Translations under genes and position numbers: made by a program
From: Bacteroidota bacterium
GTDB lineage: Bacteria; Bacteroidota; Bacteroidia; Chitinophagales; Chitinophagaceae
Assembly (NCBI GenBank): GCA_020161535.1
Contig: JAIUNW010000013.1
Location: 1 to 64,000 of the forward strand
Reading direction: 5' to 3'
DNA: 64,000 nucleotides
The notes under the pieces: model-generated
What the model was told of the DNA's origin: nothing
Databases searched by the model: none
The model's input: only the letters and a program-made list of their open reading frames with translations
Part shown: positions 14,996 through 24,425 of the stretch, one piece after another
Layout: every line of letters starts with the position of its first letter
Numbering within the stretch: the first letter of the stretch is position 1

Positions 14996-16210
14996 TTAAA
15001 GCACTTCCAACTGGTTTCGCAGCAAATCCTGGAATTCATCGCGCTTTCGGATCAGGTGCGCCTTGCCTTCGATCAACAGCACCTCGGCGGGCTTGAGGCG
15101 GGAATTGAAATTGGACGACATCTCGAAGCCGTAGGCACCTGCATTGTAAAACACCAGCAAATCAGATTCGCGCACTTCGTTGAGGGTGCGATCCCAGGCA
15201 AATGTGTCGGTTTCGCAAATATTTCCTACCACGGTGTAGATGCGTTCGGGGCCATCGGGATGGCTGATGTTTTTGATGCGGTGATAGGCTTCGTAAAACA
15301 TCGGGCGGATCAGGTGATTAAAGCCGCTGTTTACACCCACAAATACCGTAGCGGTGGTTTGTTTGATGACGTTGGCTTTTACAATGAAATAGCCCGATTC
15401 GCTGACCAAGAATTTGCCGGGTTCAAACCACACCTGGATACTTTTGCCGGTTTCTTTTTCGTATTGCTGAAAAGCCTGGGTTACTTTTTTACCCAGAAGT
15501 TCAATATCGGTTTGCACATCACCATCCTGGTAAGGCACTTTGAATCCACTGCCAAGATCAATAAAGCTGATGTCCGGAAAATGACGGGCGAGATCAAACA
15601 TCACTTCAAGCCCTTGCAGAAACACATTCACATCTTTGATATCACTGCCGGTGTGCATGTGAATACCGGCTACGTGTAAACCAGTCTTCTTTACGACACG
15701 TTCAATATGGCGCAATTGGTGAATAGAAATGCCAAATTTGCTGTCGATATGCCCCGTAGAAATTTTGTAATTGCCGCCACCCATAATATGCGGGTTGAAG
15801 CGAATACAGATGGGATAAGATCCGCCGTATTTATTGCCAAACTGCTCAAGTATGGAGATATTATCGATGTTGAGGTTTACACCGAGTTGTTTTCCTTCGT
15901 CCACTTCTGCAAAATCAACGCAGTTGGGCGTGAAGAGAATTCGATCGGGCGTGAAACCGGCTTTCAAACCCAGTTTCACTTCGTTGATGCTGACGCAATC
16001 GAGCGAAGCACCGATCGACTGCACATATTTAAGCACGTTGATATTGCTCAGTGCCTTACAGGCATAAAAGAACCGGGCGTTGCATTTGCTAAATGCTTTT
16101 TCCAGCTTATTGTACTGACCGCGAATCTGATCAGCATTATAGACATAGAGGGGTGTACCGTACTCTTTGGCGAGCGTTACCAGTTGATCGTTGCTTAAAA
16201 AATCTGCCAT
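14996..16210 (-). CDS. lysA: Diaminopimelate decarboxylase
   Basis: 404 residues, the final step of lysine synthesis (meso-DAP to L-lysine). The PLP lysine is K52 in FFYACKALSN. HMHTGSDI, LGSGFKVPY and EPGKFLVS are conserved barrel motifs, and C332 in GNICETDTF is the partner-subunit active-site cysteine. Length is typical. It starts 26 bases after scpB on the same strand. The near-consensus box TATATTCG upstream on the minus strand lies within the end of scpB. Confidence 0.95.
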   Translation of the reverse strand: MADFLSNDQLVTLAKEYGTPLYVYNADQIRGQYNKLEKAFSKCNARFFYACKALSNINVLKYVQSIGASLDCVSINEVKLGLKAGFTPDRILFTPNCVDFAEVDEGKQLGVNLNIDNISILEQFGNKYGGSYPICIRFNPHIMGGGNYKISTGHIDSKFGISIHQLRHIERVVKKTGLHVAGIHMHTGSDIKDVNVFLQGLEVMFDLARHFPDISFIDLGSGFKVPYQDGDVQTDIELLGKKVTQAFQQYEKETGKSIQVWFEPGKFLVSESGYFIVKANVIKQTTATVFVGVNSGFNHLIRPMFYEAYHRIKNISHPDGPERIYTVVGNICETDTFAWDRTLNEVRESDLLVFYNAGAYGFEMSSNFNSRLKPAEVLLIEGKAHLIRKRDEFQDLLRNQLEVL

Positions 16211-16236
16211 GGTTGAATAAATGGCAGCGAATATAC

Positions 16237-16968
16237 TTATTCTTCGGCTGAAGTAGATGCCTGATCGGCGTCGTTGTCTGTCACCGACTCCTGCAGTTCG
16301 CCGGTCTCATTCACGCGCAGGCGCAGGTGCTCTTCCACCACCAATACATCGGTGATGGTTTCATCATCGCCGTTCTCGGTTCGGAGCTGGTTGTTCAGCA
16401 GTGTCGGTTCAATGACCTGGTCGGCCAGCACTTCTTTGATCTTCGGCATGTCTTCCGGGCCATTCAGGCCAAAGTAATCCATGAACGAACGCGAAGTTGT
16501 GTACACGAGCGGCTTACCGGGCATGTCTTCATTTCTGCCGGCGATGATGATCAACTCTTTTTCCAGCAGTTTTTGGATGCTGTAATCGGCGCTGACGCCG
16601 CGAATAGATTCGATTTCCGACTTGGTGATGGGTTGTTTATAGGCGATGATGGCGAGGGTTTCCATGGCCGCTCCGCTGAGGCGCTTCAGGAATTTATCGC
16701 CATTGAGTTGGGCAACGGTTTTGTGATAATCTCTTTTGGTCAGAAACTGCCAGCCATTGCCGCTGAAACGAATTTCAAAGGGATAAAACTCGCTTTGGTA
16801 TTTTTCGATCACGCCTTCCAGTGCCGACTCCACTTGCTCGAGGGTGATTTTATCTTCCATAAAACCAAAAGCCTGGTTGATCAGATCGGTCAGTTCAATG
16901 GCACTCAACGGCTTCTCGCTCGCAAAAATCAATGATTCTATATGGGGTATGATGCTTCCTATTTCCAT
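16237..16968 (-). CDS. scpB: Segregation and condensation protein B
   Basis: 243 residues from the ATG at 16968 (MEIGSIIPHIESLIFASEKPL). The upstream ATG at 17013 would add a Cys/Leu-rich 15-residue leader that does not match the family. ScpB binds ScpA and SMC in chromosome segregation. It has two winged-helix domains; LETLAIIAYKQPIT-like text (METLAIIAYKQPITKSEIE) is the family hallmark, followed by GVSADYSIQKLLEKELI. The acidic C-terminal 60 residues are variable. Confidence 0.93.
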   Translation of the reverse strand: MEIGSIIPHIESLIFASEKPLSAIELTDLINQAFGFMEDKITLEQVESALEGVIEKYQSEFYPFEIRFSGNGWQFLTKRDYHKTVAQLNGDKFLKRLSGAAMETLAIIAYKQPITKSEIESIRGVSADYSIQKLLEKELIIIAGRNEDMPGKPLVYTTSRSFMDYFGLNGPEDMPKIKEVLADQVIEPTLLNNQLRTENGDDETITDVLVVEEHLRLRVNETGELQESVTDNDADQASTSAEE

Positions 16969-17122
16969 GGTTCCGATTTTCAATAGTTGCAACAAGCAAC
17001 ATGCCGCAAGCAACCAATAAAAGCATAAAAAAAGGAAAGGAGTTGTTCACAATGTGGAAAAGCAGGAAACACCCATGCAATTGATGTCAGCCCTGGCGCT
17101 GATTCACCCTCAGCGCCCGGCA

Positions 17123-18004
17123 TTATCCCTGAAGCGCCGCTGCACCGCTCACAATCTCCGTCAGCTCAGTAGTAATGGCCGCCTGGCGAGCACGGTTGTA
17201 GCTGATCTTCAGCGAACGAATCAGTTCGTTGGCATTTTCAGAGGCTTTGTCCATCGCCGTCATGCGCGCACCATGTTCAGACGCATTGGCATCGAGCACC
17301 GCTTTGTAGAGTTGGGTGTTCAGAATCTTCGGCATCAATTCAGCAATCAGTTCTTCTTTATTGGGCTCGAAGATGAAATCGGTCTTTTTATTGCCACCCG
17401 CGCCCTGTACTTTGGGAATGGGCAGGAAACGTTCTACCACAAAGGCCTGGGTGGCGGCATTTTTAAATTGGCTGTACACGATTTCCACTACATCGAAATC
17501 GCCCGCTTCAAAAGTGGTTACCGCAGCCTGGGCACAGGCCTGCACTTTCTCAAAACGCAGGTCGAGGAATATATCTTTAAAATCGGGCGATGGGTTGTAG
17601 GCCCCTTTTTGCAGTGATTCGTACCCTTTTTTACCAATATTCCAGACTGTGACATTACCCTTGTCGTATTGGTTTTGGTATTTCTCCCGCACCACGGCAC
17701 GGGCCGCCTTCACCACGTTGGCATTGTAGGCACCCGCCAGGCCGCGATCGCTCGTAATCACGATCAGCAGCACTTTTTCTACCGAACGCTCGGTAGCGAG
17801 CTTGCCACCTATTTCACCCTCGGTATTGCTGACGATATTGCTAAGCATTTCCTGGAGCTTGTTGGCATAAGGACGCATCTGCAAAATAGCGTCTTGCGCA
17901 CGGCGAAGTTTCGCTGCACTAACCATTTTCATGGCCTTGGTGATTTGCTGGGTGCTTTGAACGGATTTGATCCGGTTGCGGACTTCTTTCAGGGCTCCTG
18001 ACAT
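17123..18004 (-). CDS. atpG: F1F0 ATP synthase gamma subunit
   Basis: 293 residues. The N-terminal rotor helix reads RIKSVQSTQQITKAMKMVSA and AKLRRAQ, and the C-terminal one ARMTAMDKASENANELI and RARQAAITTELTEIVSGA, both diagnostic. It forms the central stalk at the cytoplasmic face of the membrane. No other atp gene is in the window: upstream on this strand lies the divergent secA, so atpG is separate from atpA here. A TAATTTTG -7 box precedes it. Confidence 0.95.
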   Translation of the reverse strand: MSGALKEVRNRIKSVQSTQQITKAMKMVSAAKLRRAQDAILQMRPYANKLQEMLSNIVSNTEGEIGGKLATERSVEKVLLIVITSDRGLAGAYNANVVKAARAVVREKYQNQYDKGNVTVWNIGKKGYESLQKGAYNPSPDFKDIFLDLRFEKVQACAQAAVTTFEAGDFDVVEIVYSQFKNAATQAFVVERFLPIPKVQGAGGNKKTDFIFEPNKEELIAELMPKILNTQLYKAVLDANASEHGARMTAMDKASENANELIRSLKISYNRARQAAITTELTEIVSGAAALQG

Positions 18005-18023
18005 GCTGCTTGGAAATTTGGCG

Positions 18024-18031
18024 CAAAATTA
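18024..18031 (-). promoter_or_regulatory. -7 box TAATTTTG of atpG
   Basis: Minus-strand TAATTTTG matches TAnnTTTG, 19 bases before the atpG start. It indicates that atpG has its own promoter. Confidence 0.45.
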
Positions 18032-18083
18032 AGGCAGTAAAACCAGATTACCATGTTTCTGGCCCCGGGGAACGGGGATTTTG

Positions 18084-18091
18084 TACCTTTG
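18084..18091 (+). promoter_or_regulatory. -7 box TACCTTTG of secA
   Basis: Exact TAnnTTTG match. Predicted start near 18098 gives a leader of about 88 bases containing the stem-loop at 18096-18141. No good -33 element was seen. Confidence 0.45.
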
Positions 18092-18095
18092 TGCC

Positions 18096-18141
18096 CCTGT
18101 CAATATGACCGCTCTGAAAGTGTAGCACTGAAATTGACAGG
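18096..18141 (+). promoter_or_regulatory. Inverted repeat in the secA leader
   Basis: Arms CCTGTCAAT (18096-18104) and ATTGACAGG (18133-18141) are perfectly complementary over nine pairs, with a 28-base loop. The element lies between the -7 box and the ATG at 18186. It could be an mRNA control structure or a protein-binding site. Confidence 0.45.
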
Positions 18142-18185
18142 CTTAATATCATTTTATCAGACTCATTCTATTTCAATAACAGATT

Positions 18186-21100
18186 ATGATAGGGTTTATC
18201 CAAAAGATATTTGGTGGTAGCAAGTCGGAAAAAGACATCAAGAGCATCCAGCCGATTGCTGCCAAATCCAATGAATACTTTGCTGCTTTTCAATCTATTA
18301 CAAACGACCAGCTGCGTGCCAAAACGGCCGAATTTAAGAGCCGGATCAACGATCACCTGAAAGAAACAGATGCTGAGATCGAGCGACTGAATGCCGAGGC
18401 CGAAGCCCTACCCTTTACCGATTTCAACGGCAAGGAAGCCATCTACCAGGAAGTGGATAAGTTGCGCAAAAAGCGGAACGAACAGATTGAAGAGGTATTG
18501 AAGACGATTGCACCCGAAGCATTTGCCACCATCAAGGAATCGGCTCGTCGTTTCAAAGAAAACAGCCAGTTAACGGCCACGGCCAACGAGCTTGACCGTC
18601 AATTGGCGGTTAAAAAGAATTACCTCAAAATTGAGGGCGATCAGGTGGTTTACCAGAATTCCTGGACGGCTGCCGGCGGGCCCATCACCTGGAACATGGT
18701 ACACTATGATGTACAGTTGATCGGTGGTTATGTGTTGCACCAGGGCAAGATTGCCGAGATGGCCACGGGTGAAGGTAAAACCCTGGTATCTACCCTCCCC
18801 GCTTACCTGAATGCACTGGCTGGCGAAGGCGTTCACATTGTAACGGTGAACGATTACCTCGCCCGTCGTGACTCTGAATGGAATGGCCCCCTGTTCGAAT
18901 GGCTGGGTCTTACCGTTGATTGCATCGATAAGCACCAACCCAATAGCGAAGAACGCCGTCGCGCGTACCAGGCCGATATCACCTATGGCACCAACAACGA
19001 ATTTGGTTTTGATTACCTGCGCGATAACATGGTGCACAGTCCCGATGAAATGGTACAACGCCGTCACCATTTTGCCATGGTGGATGAGGTTGACTCGGTA
19101 TTGATCGACGATGCCCGTACACCCTTGATCATTTCCGGTCCGGTGCCGCGTGGCGACGACCAGCAATACCATATTCTCAAGCCACGCGTACTGCAATTGT
19201 TTGAAGCGCAGAAGCAGGTGGTGAATAAATTTTTGAATGAAGCCCGCAAAAAAGTGGGTGAAGGCAATGATGATCCGAAAGACGGTGGCCTCGCGCTGAT
19301 GCGCGCCTTCCGTGGTTTGCCAAAAAGCAGCGCGCTGATCAAGTACCTCAGTGAGCCCGGCATCAAAGTGAAACTGCAAAAATCGGAGAACTATTATCTC
19401 GCCGATCAGCAGAAAGAAATGCCGAGAGTAGATGCCGAATTATTCTTCTATATAGATGAGAAAAACAATTCGGTAGATCTTACCGATCGCGGCATCCAGA
19501 TGATTACGCGCTCGGGCGAAGACCCTGACTTCTTCGTGTTGCCTGATATCGCTTCCAAGCTGGGCGAGATTGAAAACAGCAGCGCCAGCGCCGAAGAAAA
19601 ATTACAGAAAAAAGAAAGCCTGTTAAGTGAGTACACACTGAAGGCCGACCGCATCCATACCGTACAACAATTGTTGAAAGCCTATACCCTATTCGACAAA
19701 GATGTGGAGTATGTAGTGATGGACGGGCAAGTTAAAATTGTAGACGAACAAACTGGTCGTATTCTCGATGGTCGCCGGTACTCCGATGGTTTGCACCAGG
19801 CCATTGAAGCGAAAGAAAATGTGAAGATCGAAGCGGCTACCCAAACCTATGCCACGGTAACGTTGCAAAACTATTTCCGGATGTACCACAAACTTTGTGG
19901 TATGACGGGTACGGCCGAAACAGAAGCCGCTGAGTTGTGGGATATTTACAAACTCGATGTGGTAACGGTGCCCACCAACGTACCTGCCATTAGAAAAGAC
20001 CACCAGGACCTGGTGTACAAAACCAAGCGCGAAAAATATTCGGCTGTTATCGAGGAGATTGAAAACCTCCGCAATGCAGGTCGGCCGGTGCTGGTAGGTA
20101 CCACGTCGGTGGAAGTGAGTGAATTGTTAAGCCGCATGTTGCAGGTGAAAAAAATCCCGCACAATGTATTGAACGCAAAACAACACGCGCGTGAGGCAGA
20201 AGTGGTGGCTGAAGCGGGCTTGGCAGGTGCGGTGACCATTGCCACCAACATGGCAGGTCGCGGTACCGATATCAAACTCGGGCCAGGCGTGAAAGAAAGC
20301 GGTGGACTCGCCATCATTGGCACCGAACGCCACGAAAGTCGCCGGGTTGACCGCCAGTTGCGCGGTCGCGCTGGTCGCCAGGGCGACCCAGGCACCACCC
20401 AGTTTTATGTATCCATGGAAGATGACCTTATGCGGATGTTTGGCAGTGATCGCATTGCTTCGCTGATGGACCGTATGGGTTACAAAGAAGGCGAAGTGAT
20501 CCAGCACAGCATGATCACCAAGAGCATTGAGCGGGCGCAGAAAAAAGTGGAAGAAAACAACTTCGGCATTCGTAAGCGCCTGTTGGAATACGATGATGTG
20601 ATGAACAAACAGCGGAACGTAGTGTATAAAAAACGCCAGCACGCTTTGTTTGGGGAAAGATTGGCCCTGGACCTCGATACGGCCTTCTACACGGTTGCCG
20701 AGGGACTGATCAGTTCTTTCAAAGAGCAGGAAGACTATGAAGGATTTAAGCTCGGAGCGATTGTCAATTTCGGTATTGACACCGCGATCAGCCAGGTAGA
20801 TTTCAAATCTAAAAACCAGCAGGAACTGGCCGAAACTTTGTACAACGAAGCTACGGCAAATTACCAGCGCCGCAACCAGCACCTGAAAGAGCAGGCGGTG
20901 CCGGTATTTGAAAATATTCGTGTTACCCAGGGCCAGCATATCGAAAACGTGGTAGTACCGTTTAGCGATGGCAAAAAAGGCATCAGTGTATTGGCGAACA
21001 TGAAAAAGACCCTCGATTCACAGGGCCAGGAATTGGTCAATGCACAGGAAAGAACCATCACCCTTGCCTTGATTGACGATGCCTGGAAAGAGCACCTGCG

Positions 21101-21518
21101 TTCGATGGATGATTTGAAACAAAGTGTGCAGACGGCATACCTGGAGCAGAAAGACCCATTGGTTATTTATAAGGTGGAAGCTTTTGAACTGTTCCGCAAG
21201 ATGGACAGTGAAGTGAATATCGATATTGTTTCTTTCCTGAGCCACAGTGGCATTCCGGTAGAACAGCAACAGGCTTCACAGCAGCCGGTAATCCGCGAAG
21301 GCCGTGAGCAGAAAACCGATATGAGTCGACTGCATGCTAACAAAGAAGAAGTAGAAGCACGTGGCGATGATTATGCAGCGAATCAAAATGATTATTTCGA
21401 TCCAAACAGTGGGCCGATTGTACAGGAGCCAGTGCGCGTGGGACCAAAAGTGGGGCGGAATGATCCTTGTCCCTGTGGCAGTGGGAAGAAGTTTAAGAAT
21501 TGCCATGGAACGAGCTAG
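18186..21518 (+). CDS. secA: Preprotein translocase ATPase SecA
   Basis: 1110 residues, the motor that drives proteins through SecYEG. Walker A is MATGEGKTLV (K198). DEAD-type motor motifs include VDEVDSVLIDDARTPLI, and NMAGRGTDIKLGPG marks the second motor half. The C-terminal zinc site is C1095-P-C1097...C1106-H1107 (PCPCGSGKKFKNCHG). It is longer than E. coli SecA, as is usual in Bacteroidota, because of an insert in the first motor region. The ATG at 18186 gives the expected N-terminus (IQKIFGGSKSEKDIK). A strong terminator follows at 21588. Confidence 0.98.
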   Translation: MIGFIQKIFGGSKSEKDIKSIQPIAAKSNEYFAAFQSITNDQLRAKTAEFKSRINDHLKETDAEIERLNAEAEALPFTDFNGKEAIYQEVDKLRKKRNEQIEEVLKTIAPEAFATIKESARRFKENSQLTATANELDRQLAVKKNYLKIEGDQVVYQNSWTAAGGPITWNMVHYDVQLIGGYVLHQGKIAEMATGEGKTLVSTLPAYLNALAGEGVHIVTVNDYLARRDSEWNGPLFEWLGLTVDCIDKHQPNSEERRRAYQADITYGTNNEFGFDYLRDNMVHSPDEMVQRRHHFAMVDEVDSVLIDDARTPLIISGPVPRGDDQQYHILKPRVLQLFEAQKQVVNKFLNEARKKVGEGNDDPKDGGLALMRAFRGLPKSSALIKYLSEPGIKVKLQKSENYYLADQQKEMPRVDAELFFYIDEKNNSVDLTDRGIQMITRSGEDPDFFVLPDIASKLGEIENSSASAEEKLQKKESLLSEYTLKADRIHTVQQLLKAYTLFDKDVEYVVMDGQVKIVDEQTGRILDGRRYSDGLHQAIEAKENVKIEAATQTYATVTLQNYFRMYHKLCGMTGTAETEAAELWDIYKLDVVTVPTNVPAIRKDHQDLVYKTKREKYSAVIEEIENLRNAGRPVLVGTTSVEVSELLSRMLQVKKIPHNVLNAKQHAREAEVVAEAGLAGAVTIATNMAGRGTDIKLGPGVKESGGLAIIGTERHESRRVDRQLRGRAGRQGDPGTTQFYVSMEDDLMRMFGSDRIASLMDRMGYKEGEVIQHSMITKSIERAQKKVEENNFGIRKRLLEYDDVMNKQRNVVYKKRQHALFGERLALDLDTAFYTVAEGLISSFKEQEDYEGFKLGAIVNFGIDTAISQVDFKSKNQQELAETLYNEATANYQRRNQHLKEQAVPVFENIRVTQGQHIENVVVPFSDGKKGISVLANMKKTLDSQGQELVNAQERTITLALIDDAWKEHLRSMDDLKQSVQTAYLEQKDPLVIYKVEAFELFRKMDSEVNIDIVSFLSHSGIPVEQQQASQQPVIREGREQKTDMSRLHANKEEVEARGDDYAANQNDYFDPNSGPIVQEPVRVGPKVGRNDPCPCGSGKKFKNCHGTS

Positions 21519-21520
21519 GT

Positions 21521-21567
21521 GTTTAAGGTTTCAAGTTTAAGGGTTTAAGGTTGCTCCGCGAGTGGAG
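21521..21567 (+). repeat. Dispersed 47-bp TTTAAGG-type repeat, copy 3
   Basis: GTTTAAGGTTTCAAG, then GGGTTTAAGG and TTGCTCCGCGAGTGGAG. It begins two bases after the secA stop codon and ends 20 bases before the secA terminator. Confidence 0.8.
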
Positions 21568-21587
21568 TGGGGTGATATAAATGGGAG

Positions 21588-21620
21588 ATGCGCACGGTGT
21601 AAGCGGTGCGCATTTTTTTT
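21588..21620 (+). terminator. secA terminator
   Basis: Perfect stem ATGCGCAC / GTGCGCAT with a ten-base loop, followed by seven T residues. Confidence 0.9.
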
Positions 21621-21624
21621 GCTT

Positions 21625-21735
21625 ATGTTTTTGGTACGTTTTTCTGTTTGTTAGGTTTTTGGGCTGCTAGGTTTTTTTGGTTACGTTTTTTGGTTACGTT
21701 TTTTGTTACGCTGTTTTGTTACGTTTTTTGTTAGC
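21625..21735. repeat. T-rich degenerate repeat (GGTTACGTTTTTT units)
   Basis: Repeated GTTACGTTTTTT and GTTAGGTTTTT units of about 11-14 bases. Low-complexity sequence between convergent genes, with no coding signal. Confidence 0.6.
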
Positions 21736-21767
21736 TGATTTTTGCCGTAATAGCTGCATAGGGCGAT

Positions 21768-22991
21768 TTAGAGGCGGAGTTTGAGGAAGCGTTTGGTGAG
21801 CAGGCCGGTTAGGGTGACGACCAATAGAGCGAAGATGGCTGATTTGAGCAAGCCGATGGCGCCGGTAAGTAGTGTGGGGGGAAGGAACCAATGAGTGAAG
21901 CTGACAACGGCATACACATAATACGGTATCAAGTAGCAGAGCAGGGTTTCGGTACCGGCCGGTTTGATGAGCTTGAACCAATTTGTGATCTTTTGTACAT
22001 CGGTGATCCAGTACACGAGTAAAAAAGACAACAGCGAGATGGCGCTACAGATCAGTACCCACGAAGGGGTTGCTCGTATTTTGGAGATGCCCCAAATGGG
22101 TCTGCTGGCAAAACCGATTAGCAGTAATACAACGGCGATGGCTGTAAAAATTAGCACCAGTCGCTTAAAACTGAACCCGGGCTTATTGCTTTCTTTCCAA
22201 AAAATTTGAGCGGCAAGTGCGCCACCAATGGTAAGGGCCGTCATGGCGCCTTCACCGATGGGCGAAATAATCGCGTGTAGCAAATGGTTCTTCGGCAACA
22301 AGTGTGCATGATTGGCTGCACACAATGCAATGCTGATCAGCCATCCCACAAAAAGTATTTTTTCGTTGCCTTTGCACCAGATAAATAGCAGGGCGCACAC
22401 AAGGTATGCCCAGCCTATCAGCCCGAGGATACCCCACCACCAGGTACCAAAACGTACGGGTGCTTCAGCCTCACCGCCGCGATAAATAAATGCCAGGTAC
22501 AGCAGCACCAGGGCCGCTATTGCTTTGAGGACGTTGGTGAGTAGTTTAGGCCAGGTACGGGGGTATTGGTTCCAGATCAGGATAAAAGCTGTGCAGGCAA
22601 TCACATTCCACCAACCATGGGCCATACCAGTAGCTTCTACATTAATATTTTCGCCGTTCACCAGGTAAACGCCCATTAGCAATAGCGCAACACCGCGCCA
22701 TACCGTGTGCACCGTGATTTGCCCGGGCGACTCACCTTTTTGCGTCCGTTGGCGTACCGCAAAAGACACCGACATACCAACAATGAAAAGAAAGCCCGGA
22801 AATACAATATCAGCAAGACCCATACCATCTGCAGCGGCCGGAACATGTTCCAGCCAGGTGGGAATATCTTTTAGGGTGCCCAGGTCATTCACAAAAATCA
22901 TCAGCAACATGGTGAGGGCACGCAATACATCAATGGCCATCACCCGATGTGTTGTTGAAGTAGACGGTATAGCAGATGCAGTCGTATTCAT
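21768..22991 (-). CDS. DUF5009 / HGSNAT-like membrane acyltransferase
   Basis: 407 residues with about ten membrane helices. The N-terminal motif RVMAIDVLRALTMLLMIFVN is typical of DUF5009 and heparan-alpha-glucosaminide N-acetyltransferase-like proteins. GLADIVFPGFLFIVGMSVSF and ETLLCYLIPYYVY are further family landmarks. Human HGSNAT transfers acetyl groups across the membrane to amino sugars; bacterial members are assumed to modify glycans, but the substrate is unknown. It is a stand-alone gene with 125 bases before it and T-rich repeats after it. Confidence 0.85.
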   Translation of the reverse strand: MNTTASAIPSTSTTHRVMAIDVLRALTMLLMIFVNDLGTLKDIPTWLEHVPAAADGMGLADIVFPGFLFIVGMSVSFAVRQRTQKGESPGQITVHTVWRGVALLLMGVYLVNGENINVEATGMAHGWWNVIACTAFILIWNQYPRTWPKLLTNVLKAIAALVLLYLAFIYRGGEAEAPVRFGTWWWGILGLIGWAYLVCALLFIWCKGNEKILFVGWLISIALCAANHAHLLPKNHLLHAIISPIGEGAMTALTIGGALAAQIFWKESNKPGFSFKRLVLIFTAIAVVLLLIGFASRPIWGISKIRATPSWVLICSAISLLSFLLVYWITDVQKITNWFKLIKPAGTETLLCYLIPYYVYAVVSFTHWFLPPTLLTGAIGLLKSAIFALLVVTLTGLLTKRFLKLRL

Positions 22992-23116
22992 GGTAGTTAA
23001 TATTTGAGGAAGATATTGACTAAATCGGATGGCCGGTGCAGCAATTCAATCCGCCATCAAACCAACTGCTTTTATAACCTATCAAAACAGCGACGGCGCT
23101 ATCTCATTTCCGGCGA

Positions 23117-24424
23117 CTATTTTAGCCCATATTTCAGCATATACCTTTCATTTAGTTGCTTGTGCTTATCGGTTAGGTCAAGCTGTCGGCCCTGGATAAA
23201 AGCCAACGTAATTACACTGCTGCGCATATCAAGGATATCCCCTTCACTGATCACGATATTGGCGTCTTTACCTGGCTCGAGCGAACCTGCTTTATCGGCA
23301 ATGCCCAGAATCTTAGCCGCATTCAAGGTAATAGCCTGTAAGGCCTGCTCTTTGGTTAGGCCGTAAGCAGCAGCCGTGCCGGCATTGAATGCCAGGTTGC
23401 GGCTGCGGGTATTTCCATCGTCGTCGTTGATGGCGAATAATACGCCGGCATTCTGTAATACAGCAGGGGTTTTATAGGGCTGGTCCACATCGTCATCGGC
23501 CGAAGTCGGCAGGCTGTGCATTTGCCCAAGAATAACCGCGATATTATTGGCTTTCAGCAGCGGCGCGATCTGGAAGCTTTCACTGGCGCCGACCAACACC
23601 ACATCCATACCGAACTCGCGCGCAAAATCAACAGCGATCAGCATTTCACGAACAATATCGCAATGCACAAACAGCTTTTGTGATTTGTTGAAGAGTCCTT
23701 TCACCGCTTCATATCTCAAGTTGGTGGCACTGTGATTGGTTTCAGCCGCATAGGCTTTGGCTTCTTTGAAAAAAGCCTTGATCCGACCCAGTTGCTCGAG
23801 TCCGCGTTTCAGTGGATCGCCGGGTGGAGTTGTCAGTCCCAGGAACTCCGCATACGGATTGGGGCGGTTCATCAATTCGGGCATATTGAGGTGAATCGCA
23901 TTGTCCATTTTATACACCGCATCTTCCCAGTTCCAGGCATCTAGTTGTACGACGGAGGAAGAACCACTGATTAGTCCACCCTGCGGATCAACGCTGGCCA
24001 ACAAAATGCCATTTGACCGAAGCGTATTGATCACTTTCGAGTCGCTGTTATACGCAACAATGGAACGAATAGAAGGATTGAACTCACCCAGTTCCTTAAA
24101 GTCGGCCGTAGCGCGAACCGCACTGATCTCTGACAATCCCAGAATGCTATTGGCTAAAATAAGTCCGGGGTAAACATGCTTTCCCTTCACATCAAACACT
24201 TTCACGTCATCTGCAGGAATGGGCAGGTCTTTCGCAATCTTCTCAATCTTGCCATCTCGTACTTGAATCGTTGCCCCTTCTATCACCTCACCGGTGCCGG
24301 TATGTACAATGCCATTTTTGATAAAGAGCAATCCCTTGTATGCTTTGGCGGGATATACCGTTTCCTGGGCCAGGGCCGAAACAGCGAATCCTGTTGCCAG
24401 TATAAGGCTGAATATTTTTTTCAT
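23117..24424 (-). CDS. Secreted amidohydrolase-like protein, metal HxH missing
   Basis: 435 residues from the ATG at 24424, which starts a signal peptide (MKKIFSLILATGFAVSALAQ). The in-frame ATG 36 bases upstream lies inside the previous gene. The amidohydrolase layout is clear from the small N-terminal beta domain and the C-terminal AGSLEPGKDANIVI. Yet the usual PGLIDxHxH metal motif reads YPGLILANSI, so the first two metal ligands are absent. LFVHCDIVREMLIA and LGQMHSLPTSADDD remain in the barrel. It starts two bases after the stop of the 1023-residue amidohydrolase, so the two are one operon. Confidence 0.85.
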   Translation of the reverse strand: MKKIFSLILATGFAVSALAQETVYPAKAYKGLLFIKNGIVHTGTGEVIEGATIQVRDGKIEKIAKDLPIPADDVKVFDVKGKHVYPGLILANSILGLSEISAVRATADFKELGEFNPSIRSIVAYNSDSKVINTLRSNGILLASVDPQGGLISGSSSVVQLDAWNWEDAVYKMDNAIHLNMPELMNRPNPYAEFLGLTTPPGDPLKRGLEQLGRIKAFFKEAKAYAAETNHSATNLRYEAVKGLFNKSQKLFVHCDIVREMLIAVDFAREFGMDVVLVGASESFQIAPLLKANNIAVILGQMHSLPTSADDDVDQPYKTPAVLQNAGVLFAINDDDGNTRSRNLAFNAGTAAAYGLTKEQALQAITLNAAKILGIADKAGSLEPGKDANIVISEGDILDMRSSVITLAFIQGRQLDLTDKHKQLNERYMLKYGLK

Positions 24425-24425
24425 C

